Positions 43,132 through 54,531 are shown, counted from the stretch's first letter. The stretch is DNA of 64,000 nt from Oxalicibacterium solurbis (GCF_014635845.1 NZ_BMDP01000004.1:186001-250000), one strand, 5' to 3'. The notes: a model not told the origin generated them from the sequence alone. Numbers and translations are program-made.

Positions 43132-45993
43132 TCAACTTTCCGCAGTTGCCAGCACGATGGGCAGCATGCAAAACAGCGCTGCGATATCGATGCGTCCGTT
43201 GTCGGCGGCGATGCGTTTTCCCGTCAGCAGATCGGTCAGGGGCGGAAGATGGCCCGGCAACAACAGCGTGCCTGCGCTGACATTGTCGTCGTTGTTGCCG
43301 TCTTGCCGCAGCGACAGATTGTCGTCGACCAGTAACAGTGTGTGGCGCAATGCCGCCGTCAGAACGGTATGGCCTTGATCTCGCCGCAGGAAGGCGATGA
43401 CGTGGTCTGCCAGCGGGCCTTCGGCACGCAGCGGAATGTATTCGCCCTGCGTAAAAAGACCGGGCGTCTGCGAGCGCAGTGCGAGCGCGGTGCGGATCAG
43501 CGGCTGTTTCAGTTGCTCCTTCGGTTGCATCCCCGGTTGTCCTCCCGCTTGCCGATGCTGTGCGTCGGCGCGTTGACTTGTATCGAGCAGATCGCGCATG
43601 TCGGCGGCTTCCGCCAGCAGCTTGCAGCGTGCGGCGTAATCGACCGGGCGGCGGTTGTCCGGATCGACAAGGCTGAAATCCCAGAATTCGGTACCTTGAT
43701 AAAGGTCCGGCACGCCGGGAGACGTCAACCGCAGCAGCGTTTGCGTCAGACTGTTGGCGGTGCTGGCGACTGCGGTGCGCTGTACCCATTCGACCATCTC
43801 GTCGAGGAAAGCGCTGCTTCTGTCGCGATCGAACAGCGCCATCAGGAATCGCCGGCAGGCCTGTTCGTAATCGTCGTTCGGCATGGCCCAGCTTGAATAT
43901 TGCTTGGCTTCGCGCAGCGCCTTCTGCTGCCATGCGGCCAGCCGGTCCGCGTATTGTTGCAGGCCGTCGGTATCGTCGGTGCGCAGATCCGGCGGCCATG
44001 CACCGAAGATCATCTGGTACAGCATGATTTCGGCATCCAGCGCCGGCGCGATCAGTTCCACCGTTTCGTCTTCGGTCGGCAGCCGCACGCGCAGATCGGT
44101 ATGCAGGCGTTTCCAGCGGCGTACCGCCTCTTCCCATTCGTCGGTGACTTCGCTCAGCACGGCCAGTCGCGCGCGCACGTCTTCGCCACGCTTGTGATCG
44201 TGCGTGGCGGTCGCCAGCATCGTTTGCGGAAAATGCGCGGCATGTTCCAGATTGAAGGCGTGGAAATCGGCGATCGATGCGGAAAAATATTCGGGATCGG
44301 CGCCGACCTCGTTGCGCGACAGCAGCCGGCCGTAGCGGTAGAACACGGTGTCCTCGACCGATTTTGCGGCGAGCGGCGGTGTCAGCTGTTCGAAGCGGCG
44401 CACGGCAAGCCGGCGCAGTTCGGGCGCGTCGGCGCTGGCGTCGGCATCGATGTTGGCGGTATCGAACAGCATGATCAGCGTATCGAGCAGCGACAGATCC
44501 TGCGATGCGAGATTGCGGCGCGCCTCGTTGAGCGCACGCTCGATGACGTCGCGGTCGGTGTCGTCGCGGCCGTCTTCCGACCAGTAGGTGCGATAGACGG
44601 GGAAGGCGACCAGCAGTTCGGTCAGCACGCGCGCGATCGCCGCCTGCGAAATGTCGCGGGTGTCGAGCTCGGTGCCGGCAACCGCATGCACGGCACGCGT
44701 CAGGGCGGCGAATTCGCCGACGAAATTCTCGCGCAGCAGCTGGCGGCGCGCGTTGGCGACGTGTGCGGCGAAATTGTCGTTGTCGCCGGTCAGTTCCGCC
44801 CACAACTTGCCGAGCGGCGTGGCGCCGCTGTCGTCGTGCAGCAAGGCGCCGACCTGTTCCATGAAATCGTAGCCGGTGGTGCCGTCGATGGCCCAGTCGG
44901 TGCGCAGCGTTTCGCCATGCGCGAGAATTTTTTCGACGACGATGTAGGGATGGGTATCCGGCGCGTCGGCCGGCCGCTTCGCGGACAGTGCGGAAAGCGC
45001 GGCACGCAGTTTCCGGCAATAGGCGATCGGATCGGCCAGGCCGTCGACATGGTCGATGCGCACGCCGTCGATCAGGCCTTCTTCGTACAGCCGCAGGATC
45101 AGCGCATGCGTGGCGTCGAAAACGTCGTTGAGTTCGACGCGGATGCCGGCCAGGTCGCTGACTTCGAAGAAGCGGCGCCAGTTGATTTCTTCCGCCGCAT
45201 TGCGCCACCAGGTCAGCCGATAATTCTGCCGCTCCAGCAGGCGATGCAATCGACTCACGCCGCCTTGCGCATCGGGCGCGAAGGCGTGCAATGCCTGCGC
45301 GATCGCCGTCATGCCGTCGCTGCTGCGCGCGATGTTGCGCAAGATCGCACAGCGCTGATCGTGGCGCTGGCAGGCATCGTCGCCGTTCGGATCGATTTCG
45401 GAGAAGCCGGCGGTGGCGGCATGGATCGCGGTGCCGCCGTGCCGCAGCACGAGTCCGTAGGTCCACGGCGCCAGCGGAAAGCGATGCGCGAAGTAGCCGA
45501 GATACAGCTGGCCGCTTTCCGCATCGAAGTGCAGGCGCAGGTCGCCGGAACGCAGCGTCTGCGCGTACTGGTCGCCGAGGAAGGGCAGCAGGATCTTGCC
45601 GCGCAGCATCGGGTCCGGCGAATTCCAGTCGATGTCGAACCAGCGCGCGTAACGGCTGTGGCGTCCCCATTCGAGCACGTGCAGCCACCACGGATTGTCG
45701 GCGCCGCCGACGCCCATGTGGTTGGGCACGATGTCGACGATCAGGCCCATGCGTGCGCCGCGCAGCTTTTGCACGAGGCGGCGCAGTGCCGGTTCGCCGC
45801 CGAGCTCGGGATTGATGTGCGTCGGGTCGACGATGTCGTAGCCGTGCATGGAGCCGGGCCGCGCGGTCAGGATGGGCGACAGGTACAGATGGCTGATGCC
45901 GAGCGCCGCGTAGTAATCGACAACGCCGGCGGCATCGTCGAAGGTGAATTCCTTGTGCAACTGCAGGCGCGCGGTGGCGCGGGGAATGCTCAT
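43132..45993 (-). CDS. treY: Maltooligosyltrehalose synthase
   Basis: 953 residues of GH13. Converts the reducing end of alpha-1,4-glucans to a trehalose unit. The start PRATARLQLHKEFTFDDAAG and SHLYLSPILTARPGSMHGYD are typical of TreY. The catalytic region reads GVRIDHVDGLADP (nucleophile Asp) and YIVVEKILAHGETL (acid Glu). It is the last gene of the leftward operon, 27 bp after malQ. No clear terminator hairpin was found after it; a T9 run lies at about 43091-43099. Confidence 0.95.
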   Translation of the reverse strand: MSIPRATARLQLHKEFTFDDAAGVVDYYAALGISHLYLSPILTARPGSMHGYDIVDPTHINPELGGEPALRRLVQKLRGARMGLIVDIVPNHMGVGGADNPWWLHVLEWGRHSRYARWFDIDWNSPDPMLRGKILLPFLGDQYAQTLRSGDLRLHFDAESGQLYLGYFAHRFPLAPWTYGLVLRHGGTAIHAATAGFSEIDPNGDDACQRHDQRCAILRNIARSSDGMTAIAQALHAFAPDAQGGVSRLHRLLERQNYRLTWWRNAAEEINWRRFFEVSDLAGIRVELNDVFDATHALILRLYEEGLIDGVRIDHVDGLADPIAYCRKLRAALSALSAKRPADAPDTHPYIVVEKILAHGETLRTDWAIDGTTGYDFMEQVGALLHDDSGATPLGKLWAELTGDNDNFAAHVANARRQLLRENFVGEFAALTRAVHAVAGTELDTRDISQAAIARVLTELLVAFPVYRTYWSEDGRDDTDRDVIERALNEARRNLASQDLSLLDTLIMLFDTANIDADASADAPELRRLAVRRFEQLTPPLAAKSVEDTVFYRYGRLLSRNEVGADPEYFSASIADFHAFNLEHAAHFPQTMLATATHDHKRGEDVRARLAVLSEVTDEWEEAVRRWKRLHTDLRVRLPTEDETVELIAPALDAEIMLYQMIFGAWPPDLRTDDTDGLQQYADRLAAWQQKALREAKQYSSWAMPNDDYEQACRRFLMALFDRDRSSAFLDEMVEWVQRTAVASTANSLTQTLLRLTSPGVPDLYQGTEFWDFSLVDPDNRRPVDYAARCKLLAEAADMRDLLDTSQRADAQHRQAGGQPGMQPKEQLKQPLIRTALALRSQTPGLFTQGEYIPLRAEGPLADHVIAFLRRDQGHTVLTAALRHTLLLVDDNLSLRQDGNNDDNVSAGTLLLPGHLPPLTDLLTGKRIAADNGRIDIAALFCMLPIVLATAES

Positions 45994-46020
45994 CGTTTTT
46001 CTTCTTTCTATTTTGTTTTT

Positions 46021-48222
46021 CTACGTTTCTTTTCCTGCTTCCTTTGCGTTACGTGTGTTGCGTGCCTGCGCGAGAACGGCCAGTCTTTCCGCCGCGTCGC
46101 CCTCCAGCATCGCACTCACCGGCAGCGGCAGGCGGCGTCGCCAGTTCGGATGCGTATCGATGGTGCCGGGCAGGTTCGGTTGTTCTTCGAGGCCGAGCAT
46201 GTCCTCCAGCGGCACGATGACCAGCGGCGCAGGCGTCATTCCGACGAAGCGCAGGATGGCGTTCAACGGCGGCTGCGAATCGTTGCCGTCGACATGCGTA
46301 TCTGGAAAAACCTCGGGCAGCGCTTCGTTCAACGCATGCGTCAGCATCCAGCGTTCGTGCGCGCGCGCCGCATATTCGTGTTCGGCGCTGGCGTCGGCGG
46401 CCAGCAGATCGAGTTTGGCGCGCCATGCCACATCGCGGGCGTGCCACCAGCCGGCGACGGTCGGCAGATCGTGCGTGTCGGTGGTGGCGATCGCATGCGG
46501 CGACCAGTGCGACGGCGGACGGAAGCGATCGCCTTCGCGTTCGAACCACAGTACGCGTATGCCCATCAGTCCCGTATCGGCCAGCGCTTCGCCGAAGCCG
46601 GCCGGCACGGTGCCGAGGTCTTCGCCGATCACGATCGCCTTGTAGCGATGGCTTTCCAGCGCGATCAGTCGCATCAGGTCTTCGCGCGGATAGCGCAGGT
46701 AGACGCCGTGCGTGCCGTCCATGCCTTCGGGCACCAGCCACAATCGCTGCAGGCCGAGGATGTGATCGATGCGCACGCCGCCGGCGTAGTGAAAGGCCGC
46801 GCGCAGCATTTCGATGTAGGCCTGATAGCCATACTGCCGCAGCGCGCGCGGCGAGAAGGCGGCCAGTCCCCAGTTCTGTCCGCGCGGGCCGAGCAGGTCG
46901 GGCGGCGCGCCGACGGAAAGCCCCGTCAGCATCTGTTGCTGGCGGCTCCATGCCTGGCTGCCGCCGCTTTCGGCGCCGACTGCCAGATCGGTGATCAGGC
47001 CGATCTTCATGCCGGCCTCGCGCGCGGCGCGTTGCGCGTGCTGCAGTCCGCGCGCGGCCTGCCATTGCAGGAAGGCGTGAAACATCACTTCGTTGTCCTG
47101 CGCTTCGGCAAAGGATGCGACGGCATCGCCGCGCGGATCGCGGAACTGTTCCGGCCAGTCGCGCCAGCTGCCTTCGATGCCTTGCGCGCGCATCGTCGCG
47201 TGCAGCGCCTCGAAGCGTGCATGGTCTTCCAGCATGACGCCGCCTTCGAGGCGGAATGCTTCGAATTCCTTCCAGTCGTCGTTGCGGATGTCGTACTGGT
47301 CGAACAGTTCGCGCAGCACGGACAGCTTCCAGCGTGCCGCCGCCGGCCAGTCGATCAGTTCGCAGGCCTGCAGGCGCTGCCGTTCTTCTTCGAGGCCGAG
47401 TCGGGCAATCGCATCGGCCAATGCCTGCGTACCGCTGACGGCGGCCGGATCGATGTGCCACACGTTGAAGAACAGCCGGCTCGACGGGCCGTACGGGCTG
47501 TAGTGATGGGGATTGGCGCTGAACATCGCATGCACCGGGCTGATCGCGATCGCCGATGCACCATGCGCGGCAGCCGACTGCACCAGCGTTTCCAGTGCGG
47601 AGAAATCGCCGAAGCCGGTATCCGCCGTGCCCGGTTTTGCCGCATCGCCATCCTTGCGCAGCGAATACAGTTGCGCGGCCAGCGCCCATAGCCGTGGATG
47701 CGCATCGGCATCGCCGCAGGCATCGGCGACGCTGAAGCAGCGCGGCGGCGCGATCGCCAGCGTCACGCTGTGCTGTTCACCAATGTAGAGCCGGTGATAG
47801 CCGATGCGATCGATGGCCGGCAGCCGCGCCGGCTGATGGGTGTCGTCGGAAACATTGCCGTCCGCCGTGTCGCCGTCTTCGTAGTTCAGCCGATACGGTT
47901 GCCCATGCACTTGTGCATGCGGCGACAGCACGATTTCCTGCCCGATCTGTGCCGTGATCAGCGGCGGAATCGCAAGCTGGATATCTTCCTGCGCCAATGC
48001 TGCAACCGATGCGTCGCAGGCGGCATCGTCGCTGCAGTCGAGCTGCAATGCCGCCAGCACCTTGCGCAGCGTGCCGGCCGGCACCGTCTGGCGGTGGCCG
48101 AAGGCATCCGTCCATTCAACGGACAGGCCGGCAGCCTGTGCGAGGCGATGCAGCGTTTCGCTGGCCGGTGCATCGTCGACGGCAGGGTGTTGTGCAGGGA
48201 GGCGGTCGGCTTGTGCGCTCAT
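46021..48222 (-). CDS. malQ: 4-alpha-glucanotransferase (amylomaltase)
   Basis: 733 residues. Transfers maltooligosaccharide segments, recycling short glucans. GH77 motifs: GGVRIDHILGLQRLWLVPEG (nucleophile Asp) and IVIGEDLGTVPAGF (acid Glu), with DTHDLPTVAGWW later. An N-terminal beta-sandwich precedes them (residues 1-~190). The frame is open far upstream inside treZ, but the true start is the ATG at 48222, four bases overlapping the treZ stop. Confidence 0.92.
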   Translation of the reverse strand: MSAQADRLPAQHPAVDDAPASETLHRLAQAAGLSVEWTDAFGHRQTVPAGTLRKVLAALQLDCSDDAACDASVAALAQEDIQLAIPPLITAQIGQEIVLSPHAQVHGQPYRLNYEDGDTADGNVSDDTHQPARLPAIDRIGYHRLYIGEQHSVTLAIAPPRCFSVADACGDADAHPRLWALAAQLYSLRKDGDAAKPGTADTGFGDFSALETLVQSAAAHGASAIAISPVHAMFSANPHHYSPYGPSSRLFFNVWHIDPAAVSGTQALADAIARLGLEEERQRLQACELIDWPAAARWKLSVLRELFDQYDIRNDDWKEFEAFRLEGGVMLEDHARFEALHATMRAQGIEGSWRDWPEQFRDPRGDAVASFAEAQDNEVMFHAFLQWQAARGLQHAQRAAREAGMKIGLITDLAVGAESGGSQAWSRQQQMLTGLSVGAPPDLLGPRGQNWGLAAFSPRALRQYGYQAYIEMLRAAFHYAGGVRIDHILGLQRLWLVPEGMDGTHGVYLRYPREDLMRLIALESHRYKAIVIGEDLGTVPAGFGEALADTGLMGIRVLWFEREGDRFRPPSHWSPHAIATTDTHDLPTVAGWWHARDVAWRAKLDLLAADASAEHEYAARAHERWMLTHALNEALPEVFPDTHVDGNDSQPPLNAILRFVGMTPAPLVIVPLEDMLGLEEQPNLPGTIDTHPNWRRRLPLPVSAMLEGDAAERLAVLAQARNTRNAKEAGKET

Positions 48223-50075
48223 GCGGCAGGCTCCAGCAGGGCGATGAAGGAATCGGCAGGCAGGCAGTCGCGGCCGAGCGCGGCCAGCGTGCCGGGCGTT
48301 TCGAACAGCAGGTCGGCGCCGGCGGTCCTGGCGATGGCGTCGAGTTTTACATTGATGTCTTTCTCCGCGAGATTGATCGCGACCGACAGCACGCTGCCGT
48401 CGGCCAACTGCCAGCGCGCGGCGACGGCAGCTTCGCTCTTGCCGTCTTCCAGCACGCAGGCATCGAGCGAGCGGCAGCCTTCGAGACGCGGTACGAGTTG
48501 CGCATGGCGCAGCGTCAGCAGCGCGTGCACCCATGCGTGCCATTCGCCGGCGCGGTCTTGCGCTTGCGGGATCGACGCGGCGAAGGTTTGCACATCGTTT
48601 GGATCTGGAATCGATTCGCGTGCCGCTTCGTCGGCGAACGCGGCGAAGCCGGAAAATTCCTGGCGACGACCGTCGCGCACGGCGGCGGCCAGTGCCGCTT
48701 CGCTGTAGCTGGTGAAGTAGAGGAAAGGTTGTGTGGCGCCGATTTCCTCGCCCATGAACAGCAGCGGAATCTGCGGCGACAGCAGCACCAGCGCCATCGC
48801 CGCACGTAGTGCGGACGGCCGCGCCAGCGTCGTCAAGCGTTCGCCGAAGGCGCGGTTGCCGGCCTGGTCGTGGTTCTGCAGGAACAGCACGAAAGCCGAT
48901 GGCGGCAGGTCCGCGCTCGGCTCGCCGCGCGGTTCGCCATGGCGCAACGGCGAACATTCGCCCTGATAGACGAAGCCTTCGGCGAGGCAGCGCGCCAGCC
49001 GTTCGGCCGGCCGTTCGCAATAGTCCTGATAGTAGTGTTCGCGTTCGCCGGTCAGCAGCACGTGCAGCACGTGGTGGCCGTCGTCGTTCCATTGCGCATT
49101 GAATGGAGCATTGAAGGGCGCACCGGATGTCGGGCCGTCGTTGCCGGTCAGCAGGTGCGCAGCGTTGCCGTCATGTTCCAGTACCAGATGTACGTGGCGC
49201 GCATTGTTTTCTTCCTTGCCGCCGGCTTGCCCGATGACCTGCCTGATGCGTTCACCCATTTCCTGCAGCCAGTCCTGTTCGCTGATCGCGTGCACGGCAT
49301 CGAAGCGCAGGCCGTCGAAGCGGTATTCGGTCAGCCAGTACAGCGCATTTTCGGTGAAGAAATCGCGTACCTCGCGGCGACGGAAATCGATGGCCTGTCC
49401 CCACGGCGTGTGGATGTCGTCGCGGAAGAAATCTTTGGCGTATGCGCCAAGGTAGTTGCCGTCCGGCCCGAAGTGGTTGTAGACGACATCGAGGAAGACC
49501 ATCATGCCGAGGCCGTGCGCGGTATCGACCAGCGCCTTCAGCTGTTCCGGCGAGCCGTACGATGCGTCGGGCGCATATGGCAGCACGCCGTCGTACCCCC
49601 AGTTGCGCGCACCAGGGAATTCGGCCACCGGCATCAGCTCGACGGCGGTGATGCCGAGTTCGGCCAGCGCCGGCAGCTGGCGCGTGACGCCTTCGAAGCC
49701 GCCCATGATGCCGACGTGCAGTTCGTACAGAACCGTCTCGCGCCACGGCCGGCCGCGCCACAGCGGATACAGCCAGTGATAGCCGCGCGGATCGACGACG
49801 ATGCTTGCGTCGTGCACATCGCCGGCCTGCGCGCGCGATGCGGGATCGGCGACGGCGAGGATGCCGCCGTCCTCATTGATGACTTCGTAGCGGTAGCGCG
49901 TGCCGGCACCGCAGCGTATCGTTGCCTCGTACCAGTCGTGCGGCAGCGACTGCATCGGCAGTGCGGCGTTGTCGATCAGGACGTTGGCTGCGCGTGCGCT
50001 CGGCGCCCACAGGCGGAAGCGCGTATGGCCGTCTTCGTGCAGCTGCGCGCCAAAAGAGAATTCAAAGCGCGACAT
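48219..50075 (-). CDS. treZ: Maltooligosyltrehalose trehalohydrolase
   Basis: 618 residues of GH13. Releases trehalose from the product of TreY. Starts SRFEFSFGAQLHEDGHTRF with a CBM48-like domain (residues 1-~100), then ELHVGIMGGFEGVTRQLPAL, nucleophile GLRFDAVHAIS, acid HLVLEHDGNAA and LFLQNHDQAGNRAFGERL. It overlaps glgX by 14 bases upstream and malQ by four bases downstream. Confidence 0.94.
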   Translation of the reverse strand: MSRFEFSFGAQLHEDGHTRFRLWAPSARAANVLIDNAALPMQSLPHDWYEATIRCGAGTRYRYEVINEDGGILAVADPASRAQAGDVHDASIVVDPRGYHWLYPLWRGRPWRETVLYELHVGIMGGFEGVTRQLPALAELGITAVELMPVAEFPGARNWGYDGVLPYAPDASYGSPEQLKALVDTAHGLGMMVFLDVVYNHFGPDGNYLGAYAKDFFRDDIHTPWGQAIDFRRREVRDFFTENALYWLTEYRFDGLRFDAVHAISEQDWLQEMGERIRQVIGQAGGKEENNARHVHLVLEHDGNAAHLLTGNDGPTSGAPFNAPFNAQWNDDGHHVLHVLLTGEREHYYQDYCERPAERLARCLAEGFVYQGECSPLRHGEPRGEPSADLPPSAFVLFLQNHDQAGNRAFGERLTTLARPSALRAAMALVLLSPQIPLLFMGEEIGATQPFLYFTSYSEAALAAAVRDGRRQEFSGFAAFADEAARESIPDPNDVQTFAASIPQAQDRAGEWHAWVHALLTLRHAQLVPRLEGCRSLDACVLEDGKSEAAVAARWQLADGSVLSVAINLAEKDINVKLDAIARTAGADLLFETPGTLAALGRDCLPADSFIALLEPAA

Positions 50076-52212
50076 GATCGGCTACCAGCAGCATGGCGCT
50101 GTGCGAGGCGACGGTGATGCGGTTGTCGCGTGGTTTACGTACGCTGGGTCCGTCATTACTTTCGGCGGCATCGATCAGCACGATCCAGTCGAGATGCGGT
50201 TCCGGCAGGATGAATTCGCGATCTTCCGAATGTGCGTTGACCAGCAGCAGCGTGGCCGATACTTCGCCTTCGACGCCGCGCTTGTGTTCGGCGCGCGCGA
50301 CGCGGCGCAGTGCCAGCAGGCGGCCTTCGGCGTAATCCCAGTTTTCCTGATCCATCGGCGTGCCGCTTTCGTCGAACCAGTCGGTGTCGAGCAGGCCCGG
50401 CAGTATTTCCGTTTCGCCGGTATAAAAATGCGCGGCATGCAGCGTGGGTCGTTCGGCGCGTACCGCGATGCAGTGTGTGACGAATGCCAGCAGCGCGCGG
50501 CCGGCGTCGCTCTCCACCTGTTCCCAGTCCATCCACGACAGTTCGTCGTCATGGCAGTAGGCGTTGTTGTTGCCGCGCTGTGTGCGGCCGAATTCGTCGC
50601 CGGCCAGCAGCATCGGCGTGCCGTTCGAGAAGAACAGCGTCATCAGCATCGCGCGCTTGACCTTTTCGCGCGTGGCGAGGATGCCTTCGTCGTCGGTCGG
50701 TCCTTCGGCGCCCCAGTTGAAGCTTTCGTTGTCGTTGCCGCCGTCGCGGTTGTCTTCGCCGTTGGCTTCGTTGTGCTTGTCGTTGTAGCTGACCAGGTCC
50801 TGCAGCGTGAAACCGTCGTGCGCGGTGACGAAGTTGACCGAGGCCCACGGCCGCCGGCGGTGATGCGCGAACAGATCGGATGAGCCGAGCAGGCGTGCCG
50901 CCAGTGCACCGCGCATTTCGGCATCGCCCTTCCAGAAGCGGCGCACGTCGTCGCGGAAGCGGCCGTTCCATTCGGCGAAGCCGGCTGGATGGTTGCCGAT
51001 CTGGTAGCCGCCGGGGCCGATGTCCCACGGTTCGGAAATCAGCTTGGTCTGCGCCAGCACCGGATCCTGCCGCAAGGCATCGAAGAAGCCGCAGCCCGGA
51101 TCGAAGCCGTGAATTTCGCGGCCGAGCGTGACACCGAGGTCGAAACGGAAGCCGTCGACGTGGAACGATTGCACCCAGTAGCGCAGCGAATCCATCACCA
51201 GCTGGATCACGCGCGGATGCGACAGGTTGACCGTGTTGCCGCAGCCGGTATCGTTGATGCAGTGGCGCAGGCGATCCGGCAACAGCCGGTAGTAACTGCA
51301 GTTGTCGAGACCGCGGAACGACAGCGTCGGGCCGAGTTCGCTTTCCTCGGCGGTGTGGTTGTAGACGACGTCGAGGATCACTTCGATGCCGGCCGAGTGC
51401 AGCTGATGGATGGCGCGCCGCATTTCGTTCAGCGAGCCGTCGGACAGATACGACGGTTCCGGTGCGAAATAGGACAGCGTGTTGTAGCCCCAGTAATTGC
51501 GCAGGTCTTTTTCCAGCAGGCGTCGATCCTGCACGTTCGCATGCACCGGCAGCAGTTCGATCGAAGTGACGCCGAGCTTGACCAGGTGATCGATCACGTC
51601 CGGATCGGCCAGCGCGGCGAAGGTGCCGCGTTCGTTTGCCGGAATCCAGCCGGCGCGCATCGTCATGCCGCGCACGTGCGCTTCGTAGATGACGGTGCGC
51701 TCCCAGGGTTTGTTCAGCGGTGTGTCATGGCCCCAGTGGAAATTGTCGTCGACCACCACGCATTTCGGCATGGCCGGTGCGCTGTCGCGGCGATCGAAAC
51801 TGAGATCGCCGCGCGTGCCGCCGACGCGATAACCGTACAGCGCATCGCTCCAGCGCAACTGGCCGTGGAGGCGTTTCGCATATGGATCGATCAGCAACTT
51901 GTTCGGATTGAAGCGGTGACCGTGCTCCGGCTGGTAGGGGCCGTAGGCGCGATAGCCGTACAACTGGCCGGGCTGCACGTCGGGCAGATAGCCGTGCCAG
52001 ACTTCATCTGTGCATTCGGGCAGCACGTGGCGTGCGATTTCGTGCTTGCCGCCGGCATCGAACAGGCACAGTTCGATGCGTTCGGCGTGCGCGGAGAAGA
52101 CGGCGAAGTTGGTGCCGTGGCTGTCGCTGGTGGCGCCCAGCGGATACGGGCTGCCGCTGTGGATGCGCGCGCGGTATTGCTGATTGTGCTGACTATGGCT
52201 GGCGTGTGTCAT
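50062..52212 (-). CDS. glgX: Glycogen debranching enzyme
   Basis: 716 residues of GH13 (isoamylase type). Hydrolyses alpha-1,6 branches of limit dextrins, feeding linear chains to TreY. N-terminal GSPYPLGATSDSHGTNFAVFS, nucleophile DGFRFDLGVTLGRE, acid LISEPWDIGPGGYQIG, and AHDGFTLQDLVSYNDKHNEA as in GlgX. A single base separates it from the glgB stop. Confidence 0.95.
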   Translation of the reverse strand: MTHASHSQHNQQYRARIHSGSPYPLGATSDSHGTNFAVFSAHAERIELCLFDAGGKHEIARHVLPECTDEVWHGYLPDVQPGQLYGYRAYGPYQPEHGHRFNPNKLLIDPYAKRLHGQLRWSDALYGYRVGGTRGDLSFDRRDSAPAMPKCVVVDDNFHWGHDTPLNKPWERTVIYEAHVRGMTMRAGWIPANERGTFAALADPDVIDHLVKLGVTSIELLPVHANVQDRRLLEKDLRNYWGYNTLSYFAPEPSYLSDGSLNEMRRAIHQLHSAGIEVILDVVYNHTAEESELGPTLSFRGLDNCSYYRLLPDRLRHCINDTGCGNTVNLSHPRVIQLVMDSLRYWVQSFHVDGFRFDLGVTLGREIHGFDPGCGFFDALRQDPVLAQTKLISEPWDIGPGGYQIGNHPAGFAEWNGRFRDDVRRFWKGDAEMRGALAARLLGSSDLFAHHRRRPWASVNFVTAHDGFTLQDLVSYNDKHNEANGEDNRDGGNDNESFNWGAEGPTDDEGILATREKVKRAMLMTLFFSNGTPMLLAGDEFGRTQRGNNNAYCHDDELSWMDWEQVESDAGRALLAFVTHCIAVRAERPTLHAAHFYTGETEILPGLLDTDWFDESGTPMDQENWDYAEGRLLALRRVARAEHKRGVEGEVSATLLLVNAHSEDREFILPEPHLDWIVLIDAAESNDGPSVRKPRDNRITVASHSAMLLVADHVAL

Positions 52213-52213
52213 T

Positions 52214-54531
52214 TCAGGCGTGCTTTCTGAAAACGAGCGTGGACAGCGGCGGCAGCGTCAGCACTACTGAATGTGAATGGCCGTGCGCCGGCTGGTCGGT
52301 GACGATGACACGGCCTTCGTTGCCGAGGTTGCTGCCGCCGTAGACGGCGGCGTCGGTGTTGAGGACTTCTTCCCAGGCCGGTGCTTCTCGTACATCGCTG
52401 GTCGCAGTGTCAATTGAGGCATTGGACAAATCCGGCAGGCCGATGCGGTAGCCACTGCGCGGCACCGGCGTCATGTTGACGACGATCAGCATCGGCGCGG
52501 CATTGGCGCTCAGGCGCAGGAAGGCGTAGACGCTGTGGGCCGCATCGTCGCCGACCAGCCAGCGGAAGCCTGCCGGTTCGCCATCGCTTTCGTGCAGCGC
52601 CGGCTCTTCCACGTAAAGACGATTCAGGTCGCGCACCAGCCGCTGCGCGCCGCGATGGCGCGGATCGTCGAGCAGATGCCATTCGGGCGAGGCATCGTGG
52701 TTCCATTCGCCGAGCTGGCCGAACTCGCAACCCATGAACAGCAGCTTCTTGCCCGGATGCGTCCACATGAAGCCGAGATAGGCGCGCAGGTTGGCGAGCT
52801 TCTGCCAGTCGTCGCCCGGCATCTTGCCGTACAGCGAACCCTTGCCGTGCACCACTTCGTCGTGCGAGATCGGCAGCACGAAATGTTCGGAGTAGGCGTA
52901 CACCATGCCGAAAGTCATGTCGTGATGGTGATGGCGGCGATGGATGGGATCGTGGCCGATGTAGCGCAGCGTATCGTGCATCCAGCCCATGTTCCACTTG
53001 TAGGTAAAGCCGAGGCCGTCGTTCTTCACCGGCGCGGTGACGCCCGGCCAGGCGGTCGATTCCTCGGCGATCATCAGCGCACCGGGGCAGCGCGCGGCGA
53101 TGGTGTCGTTCAACTCTTTGAGGAAAGCGACCGATTCAAGGTTCTCGCGGCCGCCGTGGATATTGGGTACCCATTCGCCTTCCTTGCGGCTGTAGTCGCG
53201 ATACAGCATCGAGGCCACCGCATCGACGCGCAGGCCATCGACGTGGAAATGTTCCAGCCATTCCAGCGCGGAGGCGATCAGGAAGCCGCGCACTTCGTTG
53301 CGGCCGAGGTTGTAGATCAGCGTGTTCCAGTCCTGGTGGAAGCCTTCGCGCGGATCGGCGTGTTCGTACAGCGCACTGCCGTCGAAATGCGCGAGGCCGT
53401 GCGCATCGGACGGGAAGTGCGCTGGCACCCAGTCGAGGATCACGCCGAGTCCCGCGTTGTGGCAGCGGTCGACGAAATTGGCGAAGGCGGCCGGCGTGCC
53501 GAAGCGCGCGCTGGGAGCGAACTGCGACAGCGGCTGATAGCCCCACGAACCGGCGAACGGATGCTCCATGATCGGCAGGAATTCCAGGTGCGTGAAGCCC
53601 ATTTCCAGTGCATACGGAATCAGGCGGTCGCCGAGTTCGTGCCAGTCGAGGCTGCGGCCTTCTTCTTCTGGTACGCGCAGCCAGGAGCCGGCATGCACTT
53701 CGTAGATCGACAGCGGCGCCGACAGGCTGGGCAATTCGGTACGCGTCTTCATCCATGCCTCGTCGCTCCAGCGGAACGGCGTGGCCGGTGCGATCACCGA
53801 TGCGGTCGATGGCGGCAGCTCGGTGGCGCGTGCGACCGGATCGGCTTTCAGTGGCAGCACGCGACCATGCGCGTCCAGCAGTTCGTATTTGTAGCGCTCG
53901 CCTGGCATGAGACGCGGAATGAAGATTTCCCACACGCCGGCCGGCGCACGCAAGCGCATCGGATGGCGGCGGCCATCCCAGGCGTTGAAATCGCCGACCA
54001 CCGATACGCGCTGCGCATTCGGCGCCCACACGGCGAAGCGCGTGCCGGCCACGCCGTCTATCGTCATCGGCAGTGCGCCCAGGCAGCGGCCCAGTTCGCG
54101 ATGGCGGCCTTCGGCGATCAGGTGCAGGTCGAGCTCGCCCAGCAGCAGGCCGAAGACATACGGGTCTTCGGTCTCGAAGGTGGTGGTGTCGCCATCGGCA
54201 TGCGGCCAGTCTGTTTGCAGCGTATAGGAAGGTATTTCATTCGCGTCCTTGGACAGCGTGCCGACGAATACACCGGTGTCAGCGATCTGTTCGAGTGCGT
54301 GGCAGCCATTCTTCGTCTGCAGCCGCACGGCGATTGCGCCGGGCTGATAGCTGCGCACTTCGATCACGTCGCCGCTCCTGTGCGGGCCGAGAAAGGCGAA
54401 CGGATCGGCAAGCCGTCCCTGCGTCGTTGCGAGGACGGCATCGTCGCTGGCGGAGGCGGCACGGGTGTCGCGGGCGGCGGAAACCGCCGTGGGTGCCGCG
54501 AGAGAAATATTGAAAGAAGCGTCGGACATCT

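Noticed and set aside
43900-47691. 1263-codon rightward frame opposite treY and malQ
   Set aside because: It is a mirror of highly GC-biased codons of real genes on the other strand; it crosses gene boundaries and has no recognisable domain.
48223-49092. Upstream extension of the malQ frame inside treZ
   Set aside because: It has arginine-rich, non-protein-like content; the ATGA overlap at 48219-48222 gives a better start.
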